Assembly (NCBI GenBank): GCA_028752905.1
Contig: JAQNBH010000022.1
Span: 868,001-932,000 of the forward strand
Origin: Cladorhizidae sp. MBARI D1340-BT2
Lineage: Eukaryota > Porifera > Demospongiae > Poecilosclerida > Cladorhizidae
Reading direction: 5' to 3'
DNA length: 64,000 bases
Positions 23,691 to 37,900 of this stretch are shown here, in pieces. Every line of letters begins with the position of its first letter. The stretch's first letter is position 1. The position numbers were made by a program, and so were the translations under genes. The notes below the pieces were generated by a model. That model saw only the letters and a list, made by a program, of their open reading frames with translations. It was not told the origin of the DNA and did no database searches.

Positions 23691-24424
23691 AACTGCCCTA
23701 ATTAACAAGACCAAAGTCCCAGATTTTGTCAACTGATAGAGAAGGCCCTTATCTGCAACATGTCAACAGATTATCAATAAATGTAGTGGTTTTTCACTGG
23801 CAGGCCACCGCTTTGGCAACTGGAAAACGCCAGGAAAGATCGCAAACCTTAACACTTCAAATCACCATAACTTGCTAATACTTAGAGTACTCAAAATTTT
23901 GGCACGTACAAAAGACAGATAATTAGAAGGGCTATCCGGTGATATAAAAATTTCTTTTTTGGGTAAAGTGTAGAAAAGTTATGAGCTTTACGGCAAAATA
24001 ACAAGATTTTGGGGGGGAAAATGAGAAACATATAGACCCAATTAGGGCAAATATCAAGATAGAGAACACATAATGAAACCTATCATTCGAATCATATCAA
24101 GTCCATTACAGTGAAGTGTGCAGAATATTATGGATGTTTGATATCAACAGAGAGCACAGGGAGAGACCTATCTTAATAGCTATATATCAAGTTTATACAG
24201 TGAAGTGTGGAGAATCTATGAAGCTAACCTGTTTAGCATCAAGATAGAGAACACATAGAGAAACCTATCTTGTGATTCTATGTATGCAGAATATACGGAT
24301 GTTTGGTATCAAGAGAGAGAACAGAGAGAGGCCTACCTTTAGAGCTATATATCAAGTCTATTCAGTGAAGTGTGGATAATCTACGAAGCTAACATGTTTA
24401 GCATCAAGTAAGAGTACAATTCAT
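23691..24424 (+). repeat. Unit 28, short 734, K4
   Basis: GACCCAATT; here a short unit follows where unit 21 (K1) followed unit 20, so the 5.83-kb register ends. Confidence 0.95.
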
Positions 24425-25331
24425 AACTGCCCTAATTAACAAGACCAAAGTCCCAGATTTTGTCAACTGATAGAGAAGGCCCTTATCTGCAACATGTCAA
24501 CAGATTATCAATAAATGTAGTGGTTTTTCACTGGCAGGCCACCGCTTTGGCAACTGGAAAACGCCAGGAAAGATCGCAAACCTTAACACTTCAAATCACC
24601 ATAACTTGCTAATACTTAGAGTACTCAAAATTTTGGCACGTACAAAAGACAGATAATTAGAAGGGCTATCCGGTGATATAAAAATTTCTTTTTTGGGTAA
24701 AGTGTAGAAAAGTTATGAGCTTTACGGCAAAATAACAAGATTTTGGGGGGGAAAATGAGAAACATATAGACCAAATTAGGGCAAATATCAAGATAGAGAA
24801 CACATAATGAAACCTATCATTAGAATCATATCAAGTCCATTACAGTGAAGTGTGCAGAATATTATGGATGTTTGATATCAACAGAGAGCACAGGGAGAGA
24901 CCTATCTTAATAGCTATATATCAAGTTTATACAGTGAAGTGTGGAGAATCTATGAAGCTAACCTGTTTAGCATCAAGATAGAGAACACATAGAGAAACCT
25001 ATCTTGTGATTCTATGTATGCAGAATATACGGATGTTTGGTATCAAGAGAGAGAACAGAGAGAGGCCTACCTTTAGAGCTATATATCAAGTCTATTCAGT
25101 GAAGTGTGGAGAATCTATGAAGCTAACATGTTTAGCTCAAGATAGAGAACACTGAGAGATACCTATCTTGCAAGTCCATTACAGTGAAGTGTGCAGAATA
25201 TATGGATGTTTGGTATCAAAAGAGAGCACTTAGAGAGTCCTATCTTAATAGCTATACATCAAGTCTATTCAGTGAAGTGTGGATAATCTACGAAGCTAAC
25301 ATGTTTAGCATCAAGTAAGAGTACAATTCAT
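24425..25331 (+). repeat. Unit 29, long 907, K3
   Basis: GTGTGCAG, TATCAAAAG. Confidence 0.95.
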
Positions 25332-26065
25332 AACTGCCCTAATTAACAAGACCAAAGTCCCAGATTTTGTCAACTGATAGAGAAGGCCCTTATCTGCAAC
25401 ATGTCAACAGATTATCAATAAATGTAGTGGTTTTTCACTGGCAGGCCACCGCTTTGGCAACTGGAAAACGCCAGGAAAGATCGCAAACCTTAACACTTCA
25501 AATCACCATAACTTGCTAATACTTAGAGTACTCAAAATTTTGGCACGTACAAAAGACAGATAATTAGAAGGGCTATCCGGTGATATAAAAATTTCTTTTT
25601 TGGGTAAAGTGTAGAAAAGTTATGAGCTTTACGGCAAAATAACAAGATTTTGGGGGGGAAAATGAGAAACATATAGACCCAATTAGGGCAAATATCAAGA
25701 TAGAGAACACATAATGAAACCTATCATTCGAATCATATCAAGTCCATTACAGTGAAGTGTGCAGAATATTATGGATGTTTGATATCAACAGAGAGCACAG
25801 GGAGAGACCTATCTTAATAGCTATATATCAAGTTTATACAGTGAAGTGTGGAGAATCTATGAAGCTAACCTGTTTAGCATCAAGATAGAGAACACATAGA
25901 GAAACCTATCTTGTGATTCTATGTATGCAGAATATACGGATGTTTGGTATCAAGAGAGAGAACAGAGAGAGGCCTACCTTTAGAGCTATATATCAAGTCT
26001 ATTCAGTGAAGTGTGGATAATCTACGAAGCTAACATGTTTAGCATCAAGTAAGAGTACAATTCAT
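25332..26065 (+). repeat. Unit 30, short 734, K4
   Basis: GACCCAATT. Confidence 0.95.
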
Positions 26066-26972
26066 AACTGCCCTAATTAACAAGACCAAAGTCCCAGATT
26101 TTGTCAACTGATAGAGAAGGCCCTTATCTGCAACATGTCAACAGATTATCAATAAATGTAGTGGTTTTTCACTGGCAGGCCACCGCTTTGGCAACTGGAA
26201 AACGCCAGGAAAGATCGCAAACCTTAACACTTCAAATCACCATAACTTGCTAATACTTAGAGTACTCAAAATTTTGGCACGTACAAAAGACAGATAATTA
26301 GAAGGGCTATCCGGTGATATAAAAATTTCTTTTTTGGGTAAAGTGTAGAAAAGTTATGAGCTTTACGGCAAAATAACAAGATTTTGGGGGGGAAAATGAG
26401 AAACATATAGACCAAATTAGGGCAAATATCAAGATAGAGAACACATAATGAAACCTATCATTAGAATCATATCAAGTCCATTACAGTGAAGTGTGCAGAA
26501 TATTATGGATGTTTGATATCAACAGAGAGCACAGGGAGAGACCTATCTTAATAGCTATATATCAAGTTTATACAGTGAAGTGTGGAGAATCTATGAAGCT
26601 AACCTGTTTAGCATCAAGATAGAGAACACATAGAGAAACCTATCTTGTGATTCTATGTATGCAGAATATACGGATGTTTGGTATCAAGAGAGAGAACAGA
26701 GAGAGGCCTACCTTTAGAGCTATATATCAAGTCTATTCAGTGAAGTGTGGAGAATCTATGAAGCTAACATGTTTAGCTCAAGATAGAGAACACTGAGAGA
26801 TACCTATCTTGCAAGTCCATTACAGTGAAGTGTGCAGAATATATGGATGTTTGGTATCAAAAGAGAGCACTTAGAGAGTCCTATCTTAATAGCTATACAT
26901 CAAGTCTATTCAGTGAAGTGTGGATAATCTACGAAGCTAACATGTTTAGCATCAAGTAAGAGTACAATTCAT
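26066..26972 (+). repeat. Unit 31, long 907, K3
   Basis: GTGTGCAG, TATCAAAAG; breaks the GTTTGCAG/GTGTGCAG alternation and is followed by another long unit. Confidence 0.95.
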
Positions 26973-27879
26973 AACTGCCCTAATTAACAAGACCAAAGTC
27001 CCAGATTTTGTCAACTGATAGAGAAGGCCCTTATCTGCAACATGTCAACAGATTATCAATAAATGTAGTGGTTTTTCACTGGCAGGCCACCGCTTTGGCA
27101 ACTGGAAAACGCCAGGAAAGATCGCAAACCTTAACACTTCAAATCACCATAACTTGCTAATACTTAGAGTACTCAAAATTTTGGCACGTACAAAAGACAG
27201 ATAATTAGAAGGGCTATCCGGTGATATAAAAATTTCTTTTTTGGGTAAAGTGTAGAAAAGTTATGAGCTTTACGGCAAAATAACAAGATTTTGGGGGGGA
27301 AAATGAGAAACATATAGACCAAATTAGGGCAAATATCAAGATAGAGAACACATAATGAAACCTATCATTAGAATCATATCAAGTCAATTACAGTGAAGTG
27401 TGCAGAATATTATGGATGTTTGATATCAACAGAGAGCACAGGGAGAGACCTATCTTAATAGCTATATATCAAGTTTATACAGTGAAGTGTGGAGAATCTA
27501 TGAAGCTAACCTGTTTAGCATCAAGATAGAGAACACATAGAGAAACCTATCTTGTGATTCTATGTATGCAGAATATACGGATGTTTGGTATCAAGAGAGA
27601 GAACAGAGAGAGGCCTACCTTTAGAGCTATATATCAAGTCTATTCAGTGAAGTGTGGAGAATCTATGAAGCTAACATGTTTAGCTCAAGATAGAGAACAC
27701 TGAGAGATACCTATCTTGCAAGTCCATTACAGTGAAGTGTGCGGAATATATGGATGTTTGGTATCAAAAGAGAGCACTTAGAGAGTCCTATCTTAATAGC
27801 TATACATCAAGTCTATTCAGTGAAGTGTGGATAATCTACGAAGCTAACATGTTTAGCATCAAGTAAGAGTACAATTCAT
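26973..27879 (+). repeat. Unit 32, long 907, K3
   Basis: GTGCGGAAT and TATCAAAAG in B3; AAGTCAATTACAG in A0 is private. Confidence 0.95.
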
Positions 27880-28613
27880 AACTGCCCTAATTAACAAGAC
27901 CAAAGTCCCAGATTTTGTCAACTGATAGAGAAGGCCCTTATCTGCAACATGTCAACAGATTATCAATAAATGTAGTGGTTTTTCACTGGCAGGCCACCGC
28001 TTTGGCAACTGGAAAACGCCAGGAAAGATCGCAAACCTTAACACTTCAAATCACCATAACTTGCTAATACTTAGAGTACTCAATATTTTGGCACGTACAA
28101 AAGACAGATAATTAGAAGGGCTATCCGGTGATATAAAAATTTCTTTTTTGGGTAAAGTGTAGAAAAGTTATGAGCTTTACGGCAAAATAACAAGATTTTG
28201 GGGGGGAAAATGAGAAACATATAGACCCAATTAGGGCAAATATCAAGATAGAGAACACATAATGAAACCTATCATTCGAATCATATCAAGTCCATTACAG
28301 TGAAGTGTGCAGAATATTATGGATGTTTGATATCAACAGAGAGCACAGGGAGAGACCTATCTTAATAGCTATATATCAAGTTTATACAGTGAAGTGTGGA
28401 GAATCTATGAAGCTAACCTGTTTAGCATCAAGATAGAGAACACATAGAGAAACCTATCTTGTGATTCTATGTATGCAGAATATACGGATGTTTGGTATCA
28501 AGAGAGAGAACAGAGAGAGGCCTACCTTTAGAGCTATATATCAAGTCTATTCAGTGAAGTGTGGATAATCTACGAAGCTAACATGTTTAGCATCAAGTAA
28601 GAGTACAATTCAT
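27880..28613 (+). repeat. Unit 33, short 734, K4
   Basis: GACCCAATT plus CTCAATATTTTGG, which among short units is shared only with unit 40. Confidence 0.95.
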
Positions 28614-29520
28614 AACTGCCCTAATTAACAAGACCAAAGTCCCAGATTTTGTCAACTGATAGAGAAGGCCCTTATCTGCAACATGTCAACAGATTATCAA
28701 TAAATGTAGTGGTTTTTCACTGGCAGGCCACCGCTTTGGCAACTGGAAAACGCCAGGAAAGATCGCAAACCTTAACACTTCAAATCACCATAACTTGCTA
28801 ATACTTAGAGTACTCAAAATTTTGGCACATACAAAAGACAGATAATTAGAAGGGCTATTCGGTGATATAAAAATTTCTTTTTTGGGTAAAGTGTAGAAAA
28901 GTTATGAGCTTTACGGCAAAATAACAAGATTTTGGGGGGGAAAATGAGAAACATATAGACCAAATTAGGGCAAATATCAAGATAGAGAACACATAATGAA
29001 ACCTATCATTAGAATCATATCAAGTCCATTACAGTGAAGTGTGCAGAATATTATGGATGTTTGATATCAACAGAGAGCACAGGGAGAGACCTATCTTAAT
29101 AGCTATATATCAAGTTTATACAGTGAAGTGTGGAGAATCTATGAAGCTAACCTGTTTAGCATCAAGATAGAGAACACATAGAGAAACCTATCTTGTGATT
29201 CTATGTATGCAGAATATACGGATGTTTGGTATCAAGAGAGAGAACAGAGAGAGGCCTACCTTTAGAGCTATATATCAAGTCTATTCAGTGAAGTGTGGAG
29301 AATCTATGAAGCTAACATGTTTAGCTCAAGATAGAGAACACTGAGAGATACCTATCTTGCAAGTCCATTACAGTGAAGTGTGCAGAATATATGGATGTTT
29401 GGTATCAAGAGAGAGCACTTAGAGAGTCCTATCTTAATAGCTATACATCAAGTCTATTCAGTGAAGTGTGGATAATCTACGAAGCTAACATGTTTAGCAT
29501 CAAGTAAGAGTACAATTCAT
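28614..29520 (+). repeat. Unit 34, long 907, K3
   Basis: GGCACATAC and CTATTCGG, both shared with unit 41; TATCAAGAG. Confidence 0.95.
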
Positions 29521-30254
29521 AACTGCCCTAATTAACAAGACCAAAGTCCCAGATTTTGTCAACTGATAGAGAAGGCCCTTATCTGCAACATGTCAACAGA
29601 TTATCAATAAATGTAGTGGTTTTTCACTGGCAGGCCACCGCTTTGGCAACTGGAAAACGCCAGGAAAGATCGCAAACCTTAACACTTCAAATCACCATAA
29701 CTTGCTAATACTTAGAGTACTCAAAATTTTGGCACGTACAAAAGACAGATAATTAGAAGGGCTATCCGGTGATATAAAAATTTCTTTTTTGGGTAAAGTG
29801 TAGAAAAGTTATGAGCTTTACGGCAAAATAACAAGATTTTGGGGGGGAAAATGAGAAACATATAGACCCAATTAGGGCAAATATCAAGATAGAGAACACA
29901 TAATGAAACCTATCATTCGAATCATATCAAGTCCATTACAGTGAAGTGTGCAGAATATTATGGATGTTTGATATCAACAGAGAGCACAGGGAGAGACCTA
30001 TCTTAATAGCTATATATCAAGTTTATACAGTGAAGTGTGGAGAATCTATGAAGCTAACCTGTTTAGCATCAAGATAGAGAACACATAGAGAAACCTATCT
30101 TGTGATTCTATGTATGCAGAATATACGGATGTTTGGTATCAAGAGAGAGAACAGAGAGAGGCCTACCTTTAGAGCTATATATCAAGTCTATTCAGTGAAG
30201 TGTGGATAATCTACGAAGCTAACATGTTTAGCATCAAGTAAGAGTACAATTCAT
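29521..30254 (+). repeat. Unit 35, short 734, K4
   Basis: GACCCAATT. Confidence 0.95.
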
Positions 30255-31161
30255 AACTGCCCTAATTAACAAGACCAAAGTCCCAGATTTTGTCAACTGA
30301 TAGAGAAGGCCCTTATCTGCAACATGTCAACAGATTATCAATAAATGTAGTGGTTTTTCACTGGCAGGCCACCGCTTTGGCAACTGGAAAACGCCAGGAA
30401 AGATCGCAAACCTTAACACTTCAAATCACCATAACTTGCTAATACTTAGAGTACTCAAAATTTTGGCACGTACAAAAGACAGATAATTAGAAGGGCTATC
30501 CGGTGATATAAAAATTTCTTTTTTGGGTAAAGTGTAGAAAAGTTATGAGCTTTACGGCAAAATAACAAGATTTTGGGGGGGAAAATGAGAAACATATAGA
30601 CCAAATTAGGGCAAATATCAAGATAGAGAACACATAATGAAACCTATCATTAGAATCATATCAAGTCCATTACAGTGAAGTTTGCAGAATATTATGGATG
30701 TTTGATATCAACAGAGAGCACAGGGAGAGACCTATCTTAATAGCTATATATCAAGTTTATACAGTGAAGTGTGGAGAATCTATGAAGCTAACCTGTTTAG
30801 CATCAAGATAGAGAACACATAGAGAAACCTATCTTGTGATTCTATGTATGCAGAATATACGGATGTTTGGTATCAAGAGAGAGAACAGAGAGAGGCCTAC
30901 CTTTAGAGCTATATATCAAGTCTATTCAGTGAAGTGTGGAGAATCTATGAAGCTAACATGTTTAGCTCAAGATAGAGAACACTGAGAGATACCTATCTTG
31001 CAAGTCCATTACAGTGAAGTGTGCAGAATATATGGATGTTTGGTATCAAGAGAGAGCACTTAGAGAGTCCTATCTTAATAGCTATACATCAAGTCTATTC
31101 AGTGAAGTGTGGATAATCTACGAAGCTAACATGTTTAGCATCAAGTAAGAGTACAATTCAT
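30255..31161 (+). repeat. Unit 36, long 907, K3
   Basis: GTTTGCAG, TATCAAGAG. Confidence 0.95.
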
Positions 31162-31895
31162 AACTGCCCTAATTAACAAGACCAAAGTCCCAGATTTTGT
31201 CAACTGATAGAGAAGGCCCTTATCTGCAACATGTCAACAGATTATCAATAAATGTAGTGGTTTTTCACTGGCAGGCCACCGCTTTGGCAACTGGAAAACG
31301 CCAGGAAAGATCGCAAACCTTAACACTTCAAATCACCATAACTTGCTAATACTTAGAGTACTCAAAATTTTGGCACGTACAAAAGACAGATAATTAGAAG
31401 GGCTATCCGGTGATATAAAAATTTCTTTTTTGGGTAAAGTGTAGAAAAGTTATGAGCTTTACGGCAAAATAACAAGATTTTGGGGGGGAAAATGAGAAAC
31501 ATATAGACCCAATTAGGGCAAATATCAAGATAGAGAACACATAATGAAACCTATCATTCGAATCATATCAAGTCCATTACAGTGAAGTGTGCAGAATATT
31601 ATGGATGTTTGATATCAACAGAGAGCACAGGGAGAGACCTATCTTAATAGCTATATATCAAGTTTATACAGTGAAGTGTGGAGAATCTATGAAGCTAACC
31701 TGTTTAGCATCAAGATAGAGAACACATAGAGAAACCTATCTTGTGATTCTATGTATGCAGAATATACGGATGTTTGGTATCAAGAGAGAGAACAGAGAGA
31801 GGCCTACCTTTAGAGCTATATATCAAGTCTATTCAGTGAAGTGTGGATAATCTACGAAGCTAACATGTTTAGCATCAAGTAAGAGTACAATTCAT
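31162..31895 (+). repeat. Unit 37, short 734, K4
   Basis: GACCCAATT. Confidence 0.95.
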
Positions 31896-32802
31896 AACTG
31901 CCCTAATTAACAAGACCAAAGTCCCAGATTTTGTCAACTGATAGAGAAGGCCCTTATCTGCAACATGTCAACAGATTATCAATAAATGTAGTGGTTTTTC
32001 ACTGGCAGGCCACCGCTTTGGCAACTGGAAAACGCCAGGAAAGATCGCAAACCTTAACACTTCAAATCACCATAACTTGCTAATACTTAGAGTACTCAAA
32101 ATTTTGGCACGTACAAAAGACAGATAATTAGAAGGGCTATCCGGTGATATAAAAATTTCTTTTTTGGGTAAAGTGTAGAAAAGTTATGAGCTTTACGGCA
32201 AAATAACAAGATTTTGGGGGGGAAAATGAGAAACATATAGACCAAATTAGGGCAAATATCAAGATAGAGAACACATAATGAAACCTATCATTAGAATCAT
32301 ATCAAGTCCATTACAGTGAAGTGTGCAGAATATTATGGATGTTTGATATCAACAGAGAGCACAGGGAGAGACCTATCTTAATAGCTATATATCAAGTTTA
32401 TACAGTGAAGTGTGGAGAATCTATGAAGCTAACCTGTTTAGCATCAAGATAGAGAACACATAGAGAAACCTATCTTGTGATTCTATGTATGCAGAATATA
32501 CGGATGTTTGGTATCAAGAGAGAGAACAGAGAGAGGCCTACCTTTAGAGCTATATATCAAGTCTATTCAGTGAAGTGTGGAGAATCTATGAAGCTAACAT
32601 GTTTAGCTCAAGATAGAGAACACTGAGAGATACCTATCTTGCAAGTCCATTACAGTGAAGTGTGCAGAATATATGGATGTTTGGTATCAAAAGAGAGCAC
32701 TTAGAGAGTCCTATCTTAATAGCTATACATCAAGTCTATTCAGTGAAGTGTGGATAATCTACGAAGCTAACATGTTTAGCATCAAGTAAGAGTACAATTC
32801 AT
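31896..32802 (+). repeat. Unit 38, long 907, K3
   Basis: GTGTGCAG, TATCAAAAG. Confidence 0.95.
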
Positions 32803-33709
32803 AACTGCCCTAATTAACAAGACCAAAGTCCCAGATTTTGTCAACTGATAGAGAAGGCCCTTATCTGCAACATGTCAACAGATTATCAATAAATGTAGTG
32901 GTTTTTCACTGGCAGGCCACCGCTTTGGCAACTGGAAAACGCCAGGAAAGATCGCAAACCTTAACACTTCAAATCACCATAACTTGCTAATACTTAGAGT
33001 ACTCAAAATTTTGGCACGTACAAAAGACAGATAATTAGAAGGGCTATCCGGTGATATAAAAATTTCTTTTTTGGGTAAAGTGTAGAAAAGTTATGAGCTT
33101 TACGGCAAAATAACAAGATTTTGGGGGGGGAAATGAGAAACATATAGACCAAATTAGGGCAAATATCAAGATAGAGAACACATAATGAAACCTATCATTA
33201 GAATCATATCAAGTCCATTACAGTGAAGTGTGCAGAATATTATGGATGTTTGATATCAACAGAGAGCACAGGGAGAGACCTATCTTAATAGCTATATATC
33301 AAGTTTATACAGTGAAGTGTGGAGAATCTATGAAGCTAACCTGTTTAGCATCAAGATAGAGAACACATAGAGAAACCTATCTTGTGATTCTATGTATGCA
33401 GAATATACGGATGTTTGGTATCAAGAGAGAGAACAGAGAGAGGCCTACCTTTAGAGCTATATATCAAGTCTATTCAGTGAAGTGTGGAGAATCTATGAAG
33501 CTAACATGTTTAGCTCAAGATAGAGAACACTGAGAGATACCTATCTTGCAAGTCCATTACAGTGAAGTGTGCGGAATATATGGATGTTTGGTATCAAAAG
33601 AGAGCACTTAGAGAGTCCTATCTTAATAGCTATACATCAAGTCTATTCAGTGAAGTGTGGATAATCTACGAAGCTAACATGTTTAGCATCAAGTAAGAGT
33701 ACAATTCAT
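32803..33709 (+). repeat. Unit 39, long 907, K3
   Basis: GTGCGGAAT and TATCAAAAG as in unit 32, but with a T4G8A3 run. Confidence 0.95.
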
Positions 33710-34444
33710 AACTGCCCTAATTAACAAGACCAAAGTCCCAGATTTTGTCAACTGATAGAGAAGGCCCTTATCTGCAACATGTCAACAGATTATCAATAAA
33801 TGTAGTGGTTTTTCACTGGCAGGCCACCGCTTTGGCAACTGGAAAACGCCAGGAAAGATCGCAAACCTTAACACTTCAAATCACCATAACTTGCTAATAC
33901 TTAGAGTACTCAATATTTTGGCACGTACAAAAGACAGATAATGAGAAGGGCTATCCGTTGATATAAAAATTATCTTTTTTGAGTAAATTGTAGAAAAGTT
34001 ATGAGCTTTACGGCAAAATAACAAGATTTTTGGGGGGAAAATGAGAAACATATAGACCAAATTAGGGCAAATATCAATATAGAGAACACATAATGAAACC
34101 TATCATTCGAATCATATCAAGTCCATTACAGTGAAGTGTGCAGAATATTATGGATGTTTGATATCAACAGAGAGCACAGGGAGAGACCTATCTTAATAGC
34201 TATATATCAAGTTTATACAGTGAAGTGTGGAGAATCTATGAAGCTAACCTGTTTAGCATCAAGATAGAGAACACATAGAGAAACCTATCTTGTGATTCTA
34301 TGTATGCAGAATATACGGATGTTTGGTATCAAGAGAGAGAACAGAGAGAGGCCTACCTTTAGAGCTATATATCAAGTCTATTCAGTGAAGTGTGGATAAT
34401 CTACGAAGCTAACATGTTTAGCATCAAGTAAGAGTACAATTCAT
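33710..34444 (+). repeat. Unit 40, short 735, K1/K4 mosaic
   Basis: CTCAATATTTTGG as in unit 33, then the K1 series GATAATGAG, CCGTTG, T5G6A4, CAATAT, CATTCGAA, then the short junction. GTAAATTGTAG is private. The only K1-type short unit. Confidence 0.94.
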
Positions 34445-35351
34445 AACTGCCCTAATTAACAAGACCAAAGTCCCAGATTTTGTCAACTGATAGAGAAGGC
34501 CCTTATCTGCAACATGTCAACAGATTATCAATAAATGTAGTGGTTTTTCACTGGCAGGCCACCGCTTTGGCAACTGGAAAACGCCAGGAAAGATCGCAAA
34601 CCTTAACACTTCAAATCACCATAACTTGCTAATACTTAGAGTACTCAAAATTTTGGCACATACAAAAGACAGATAATTAGAAGGGCTATTCGGTGATATA
34701 AAAATTTCTTTTTTGGGTAAAGTGTAGAAAAGTTATGAGCTTTACGGCAAAATAACAAGATTTTGGGGGGGAAAATGAGAAACATATAGACCAAATTAGG
34801 GCAAATATCAAGATAGAGAACACATAATGAAACCTATCATTAGAATCATATCAAGTCCATTACAGTGAAGTGTGCAGAATATTATGGATGTTTGATATCA
34901 ACAGAGAGCACAGGGAGAGACCTATCTTAATAGCTATATATCAAGTTTATACAGTGAAGTGTGGAGAATCTATGAAGCTAACCTGTTTAGCATCAAGATA
35001 GAGAACACATAGAGAAACCTATCTTGTGATTCTATGTATGCAGAATATACGGATGTTTGGTATCAAGAGAGAGAACAGAGAGAGGCCTACCTTTAGAGCT
35101 ATATATCAAGTCTATTCAGTGAAGTGTGGAGAATCTATGAAGCTAACATGTTTAGCTCAAGATAGAGAACACTGAGAGATACCTATCTTGCAAGTCCATT
35201 ACAGTGAAGTGTGCAGAATATATGGATGTTTGGTATCAAGAGAGAGCACTTAGAGAGTCCTATCTTAATAGCTATACATCAAGTCTATTCAGTGAAGTGT
35301 GGATAATCTACGAAGCTAACATGTTTAGCATCAAGTAAGAGTACAATTCAT
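34445..35351 (+). repeat. Unit 41, long 907, K3
   Basis: GGCACATAC and CTATTCGG; counterpart of unit 34. Confidence 0.95.
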
Positions 35352-36259
35352 AACTGCCCTAATTAACAAGACCAAAGTCCCAGATTTTGTCAACTGATAG
35401 AGAAGGCCCTTATCTGCAACATGTCAACAGATTATCAATAAATGTAGTGGTTTTTCACTGGCAGGCCACCGCTTTGGCAACTGGAAAACGCCAGGAAAGA
35501 TCGCAAACCTTAACACTTCAAATCACCATAACTTGCTAATACTTAGAGTACTCAAAATTTTGGCACGTACAAAAGACAGATAATGAGAAGGGCTATCCGT
35601 TGATATAAAAATTATCTTTTTTGAGTAAAGTGTAGAAAAGTTATGAGCTTTACGGCAAAATAACAAGATTTTTGGGGGGAAAATGAGAAACATATAGACC
35701 AAATTAGGGCAAATATCAATATAGAGAACACATAATGAAACCTATCATTCGAATCATATCAAGTCCATTACAGTGAAGTGGGCAGAATATTATGGATGTT
35801 TGATATCAACAGAGAGCACAGGGAGAGACCTATCTTAATAGCTATATATCAAGTTTATACAGTGAAGTGTGGAGAATCTATGAAGCTAACCTGTTTAGCA
35901 TCAAGATAGAGAACACATAGAGAAACCTATCTTGTGATTCTATGTATGCAGAATATACGGATGTTTGGTATCAAGAGAGAGAACAGAGAGAGGCCTACCT
36001 TTAGAGCTATATATCAAGTCTATTCAGTGACGTGTGGAGAATCTATGAAGCTAACATGTTTAGCTCAAGATAGAGAACACTGAGAGATACCTATCTTGCA
36101 AGTCCATTACAGTGAAGTGTGCAGAATATATGGATGTTTGGTATCAAGAGAGAGCACTTAGAGAGTCCTATCTTAATAGCTATACATCAAGTCTATTCAG
36201 TGAAGTGTGGATAATCTACGAAGCTAACATGTTTAGCATCAAGTAAGAGTACAATTCAT
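35352..36259 (+). repeat. Unit 42, long 908, K1
   Basis: GTGGGCAG and GACGTG; counterpart of units 14 and 21. Confidence 0.95.
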
Positions 36260-36993
36260 AACTGCCCTAATTAACAAGACCAAAGTCCCAGATTTTGTCA
36301 ACTGATAGAGAAGGCCCTTATCTGCAACATGTCAACAGATTATCAATAAATGTAGTGGTTTTTCACTGGCAGGCCACCGCTTTGGCAACTGGAAAACGCC
36401 AGGAAAGATCGCAAACCTTAACACTTCAAATCACCATAACTTGCTAATACTTAGAGTACTCAAAATTTTGGCACGTACAAAAGACAGATAATTAGAAGGG
36501 CTATCCGGTGATATAAAAATTTCTTTTTTGGGTAAAGTGTAGAAAAGTTATGAGCTTTACGGCAAAATAACAAGATTTTGGGGGGGGAAATGAGAAACAT
36601 ATAGACCCAATTAGGGCAAATATCAAGATAGAGAACACATAATGAAACCTATCATTCGAATCATATCAAGTCCATTACAGTGAAGTGTGCAGAATATTAT
36701 GGATGTTTGATATCAACAGAGAGCACAGGGAGAGACCTATCTTAATAGCTATATATCAAGTTTATACAGTGAAGTGTGGAGAATCTATGAAGCTAACCTG
36801 TTTAGCATCAAGATAGAGAACACATAGAGAAACCTATCTTGTGATTCTATGTATGCAGAATATACGGATGTTTGGTATCAAGAGAGAGAACAGAGAGAGG
36901 CCTACCTTTAGAGCTATATATCAAGTCTATTCAGTGAAGTGTGGATAATCTACGAAGCTAACATGTTTAGCATCAAGTAAGAGTACAATTCAT
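36260..36993 (+). repeat. Unit 43, short 734, K4
   Basis: GACCCAATT with a T4G8A3 run, the only K4 unit with G8. Confidence 0.95.
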
Positions 36994-37900
36994 AACTGCC
37001 CTAATTAACAAGACCAAAGTCCCAGATTTTGTCAACTGATAGAGAAGGCCCTTATCTGCAACATGTCAACAGATTATCAATAAATGTAGTGGTTTTTCAC
37101 TGGCAGGCCACCGCTTTGGCAACTGGAAAACGCCAGGAAAGATCGCAAACCTTAACACTTCAAATCACCATAACTTGCTAATACTTAGAGTACTCAAAAT
37201 TTTGGCACGTACAAAAGACAGATAATTAGAAGGGCTATCCGGTGATATAAAAATTTCTTTTTTGGGTAAAGTGTAGAAAAGTTATGAGCTTTACGGCAAA
37301 ATAACAAGATTTTGGGGGGGAAAATGAGAAACATATAGACCAAATTAGGGCAAATATCAAGATAGAGAACACATAATGAAACCTATCATTAGAATCATAT
37401 CAAGTCCATTACAGTGAAGTGTGCAGAATATTATGGATGTTTGATATCAACAGAGAGCACAGGGAGAGACCTATCTTAATAGCTATATATCAAGTTTATA
37501 CAGTGAAGTGTGGAGAATCTATGAAGCTAACCTGTTTAGCATCAAGATAGAGAACACATAGAGAAACCTATCTTGTGATTCTATGTATGCAGAATATACG
37601 GATGTTTGGTATCAAGAGAGAGAACAGAGAGAGGCCTACCTTTAGAGCTATATATCAAGTCTATTCAGTGAAGTGTGGAGAATCTATGAAGCTAACATGT
37701 TTAGCTCAAGATAGAGAACACTGAGAGATACCTATCTTGCAAGTCCATTACAGTGAAGTGTGCAGAATATATGGATGTTTGGTATCAAGAGAGAGCACTT
37801 AGAGAGTCCTATCTTAATAGCTATACATCAAGTCTATTCAGTGAAGTGTGGATAATCTACGAAGCTAACATGTTTAGCATCAAGTAAGAGTACAATTCAT
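36994..37900 (+). repeat. Unit 44, long 907, K3
   Basis: GTGTGCAG with TATCAAGAG. Confidence 0.95.

Larger units (their letters stand above)
22784..26065 (+). repeat. Four-unit higher-order repeat, next copy (3282 bp)
   Basis: Same unit order and marker bases as 19502-22783, directly abutting it. The next two long units both have GTGTGCAG and TATCAAAAG, so the regular alternation ends at 26066. Confidence 0.85.
26973..32802 (+). repeat. Seven-unit block (5830 bp) with a partial echo at 32803
   Basis: The block starts with a K3 unit carrying GTGCGGAAT and TATCAAAAG, then a short unit with CTCAATATTTTGG, then a K3 unit with CACATAC and CTATTCGG. The same three rare markers recur in the same order starting at 32803, 5830 bp downstream. 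After that the next units differ, so only the first three units of the second copy are preserved. Confidence 0.8.
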
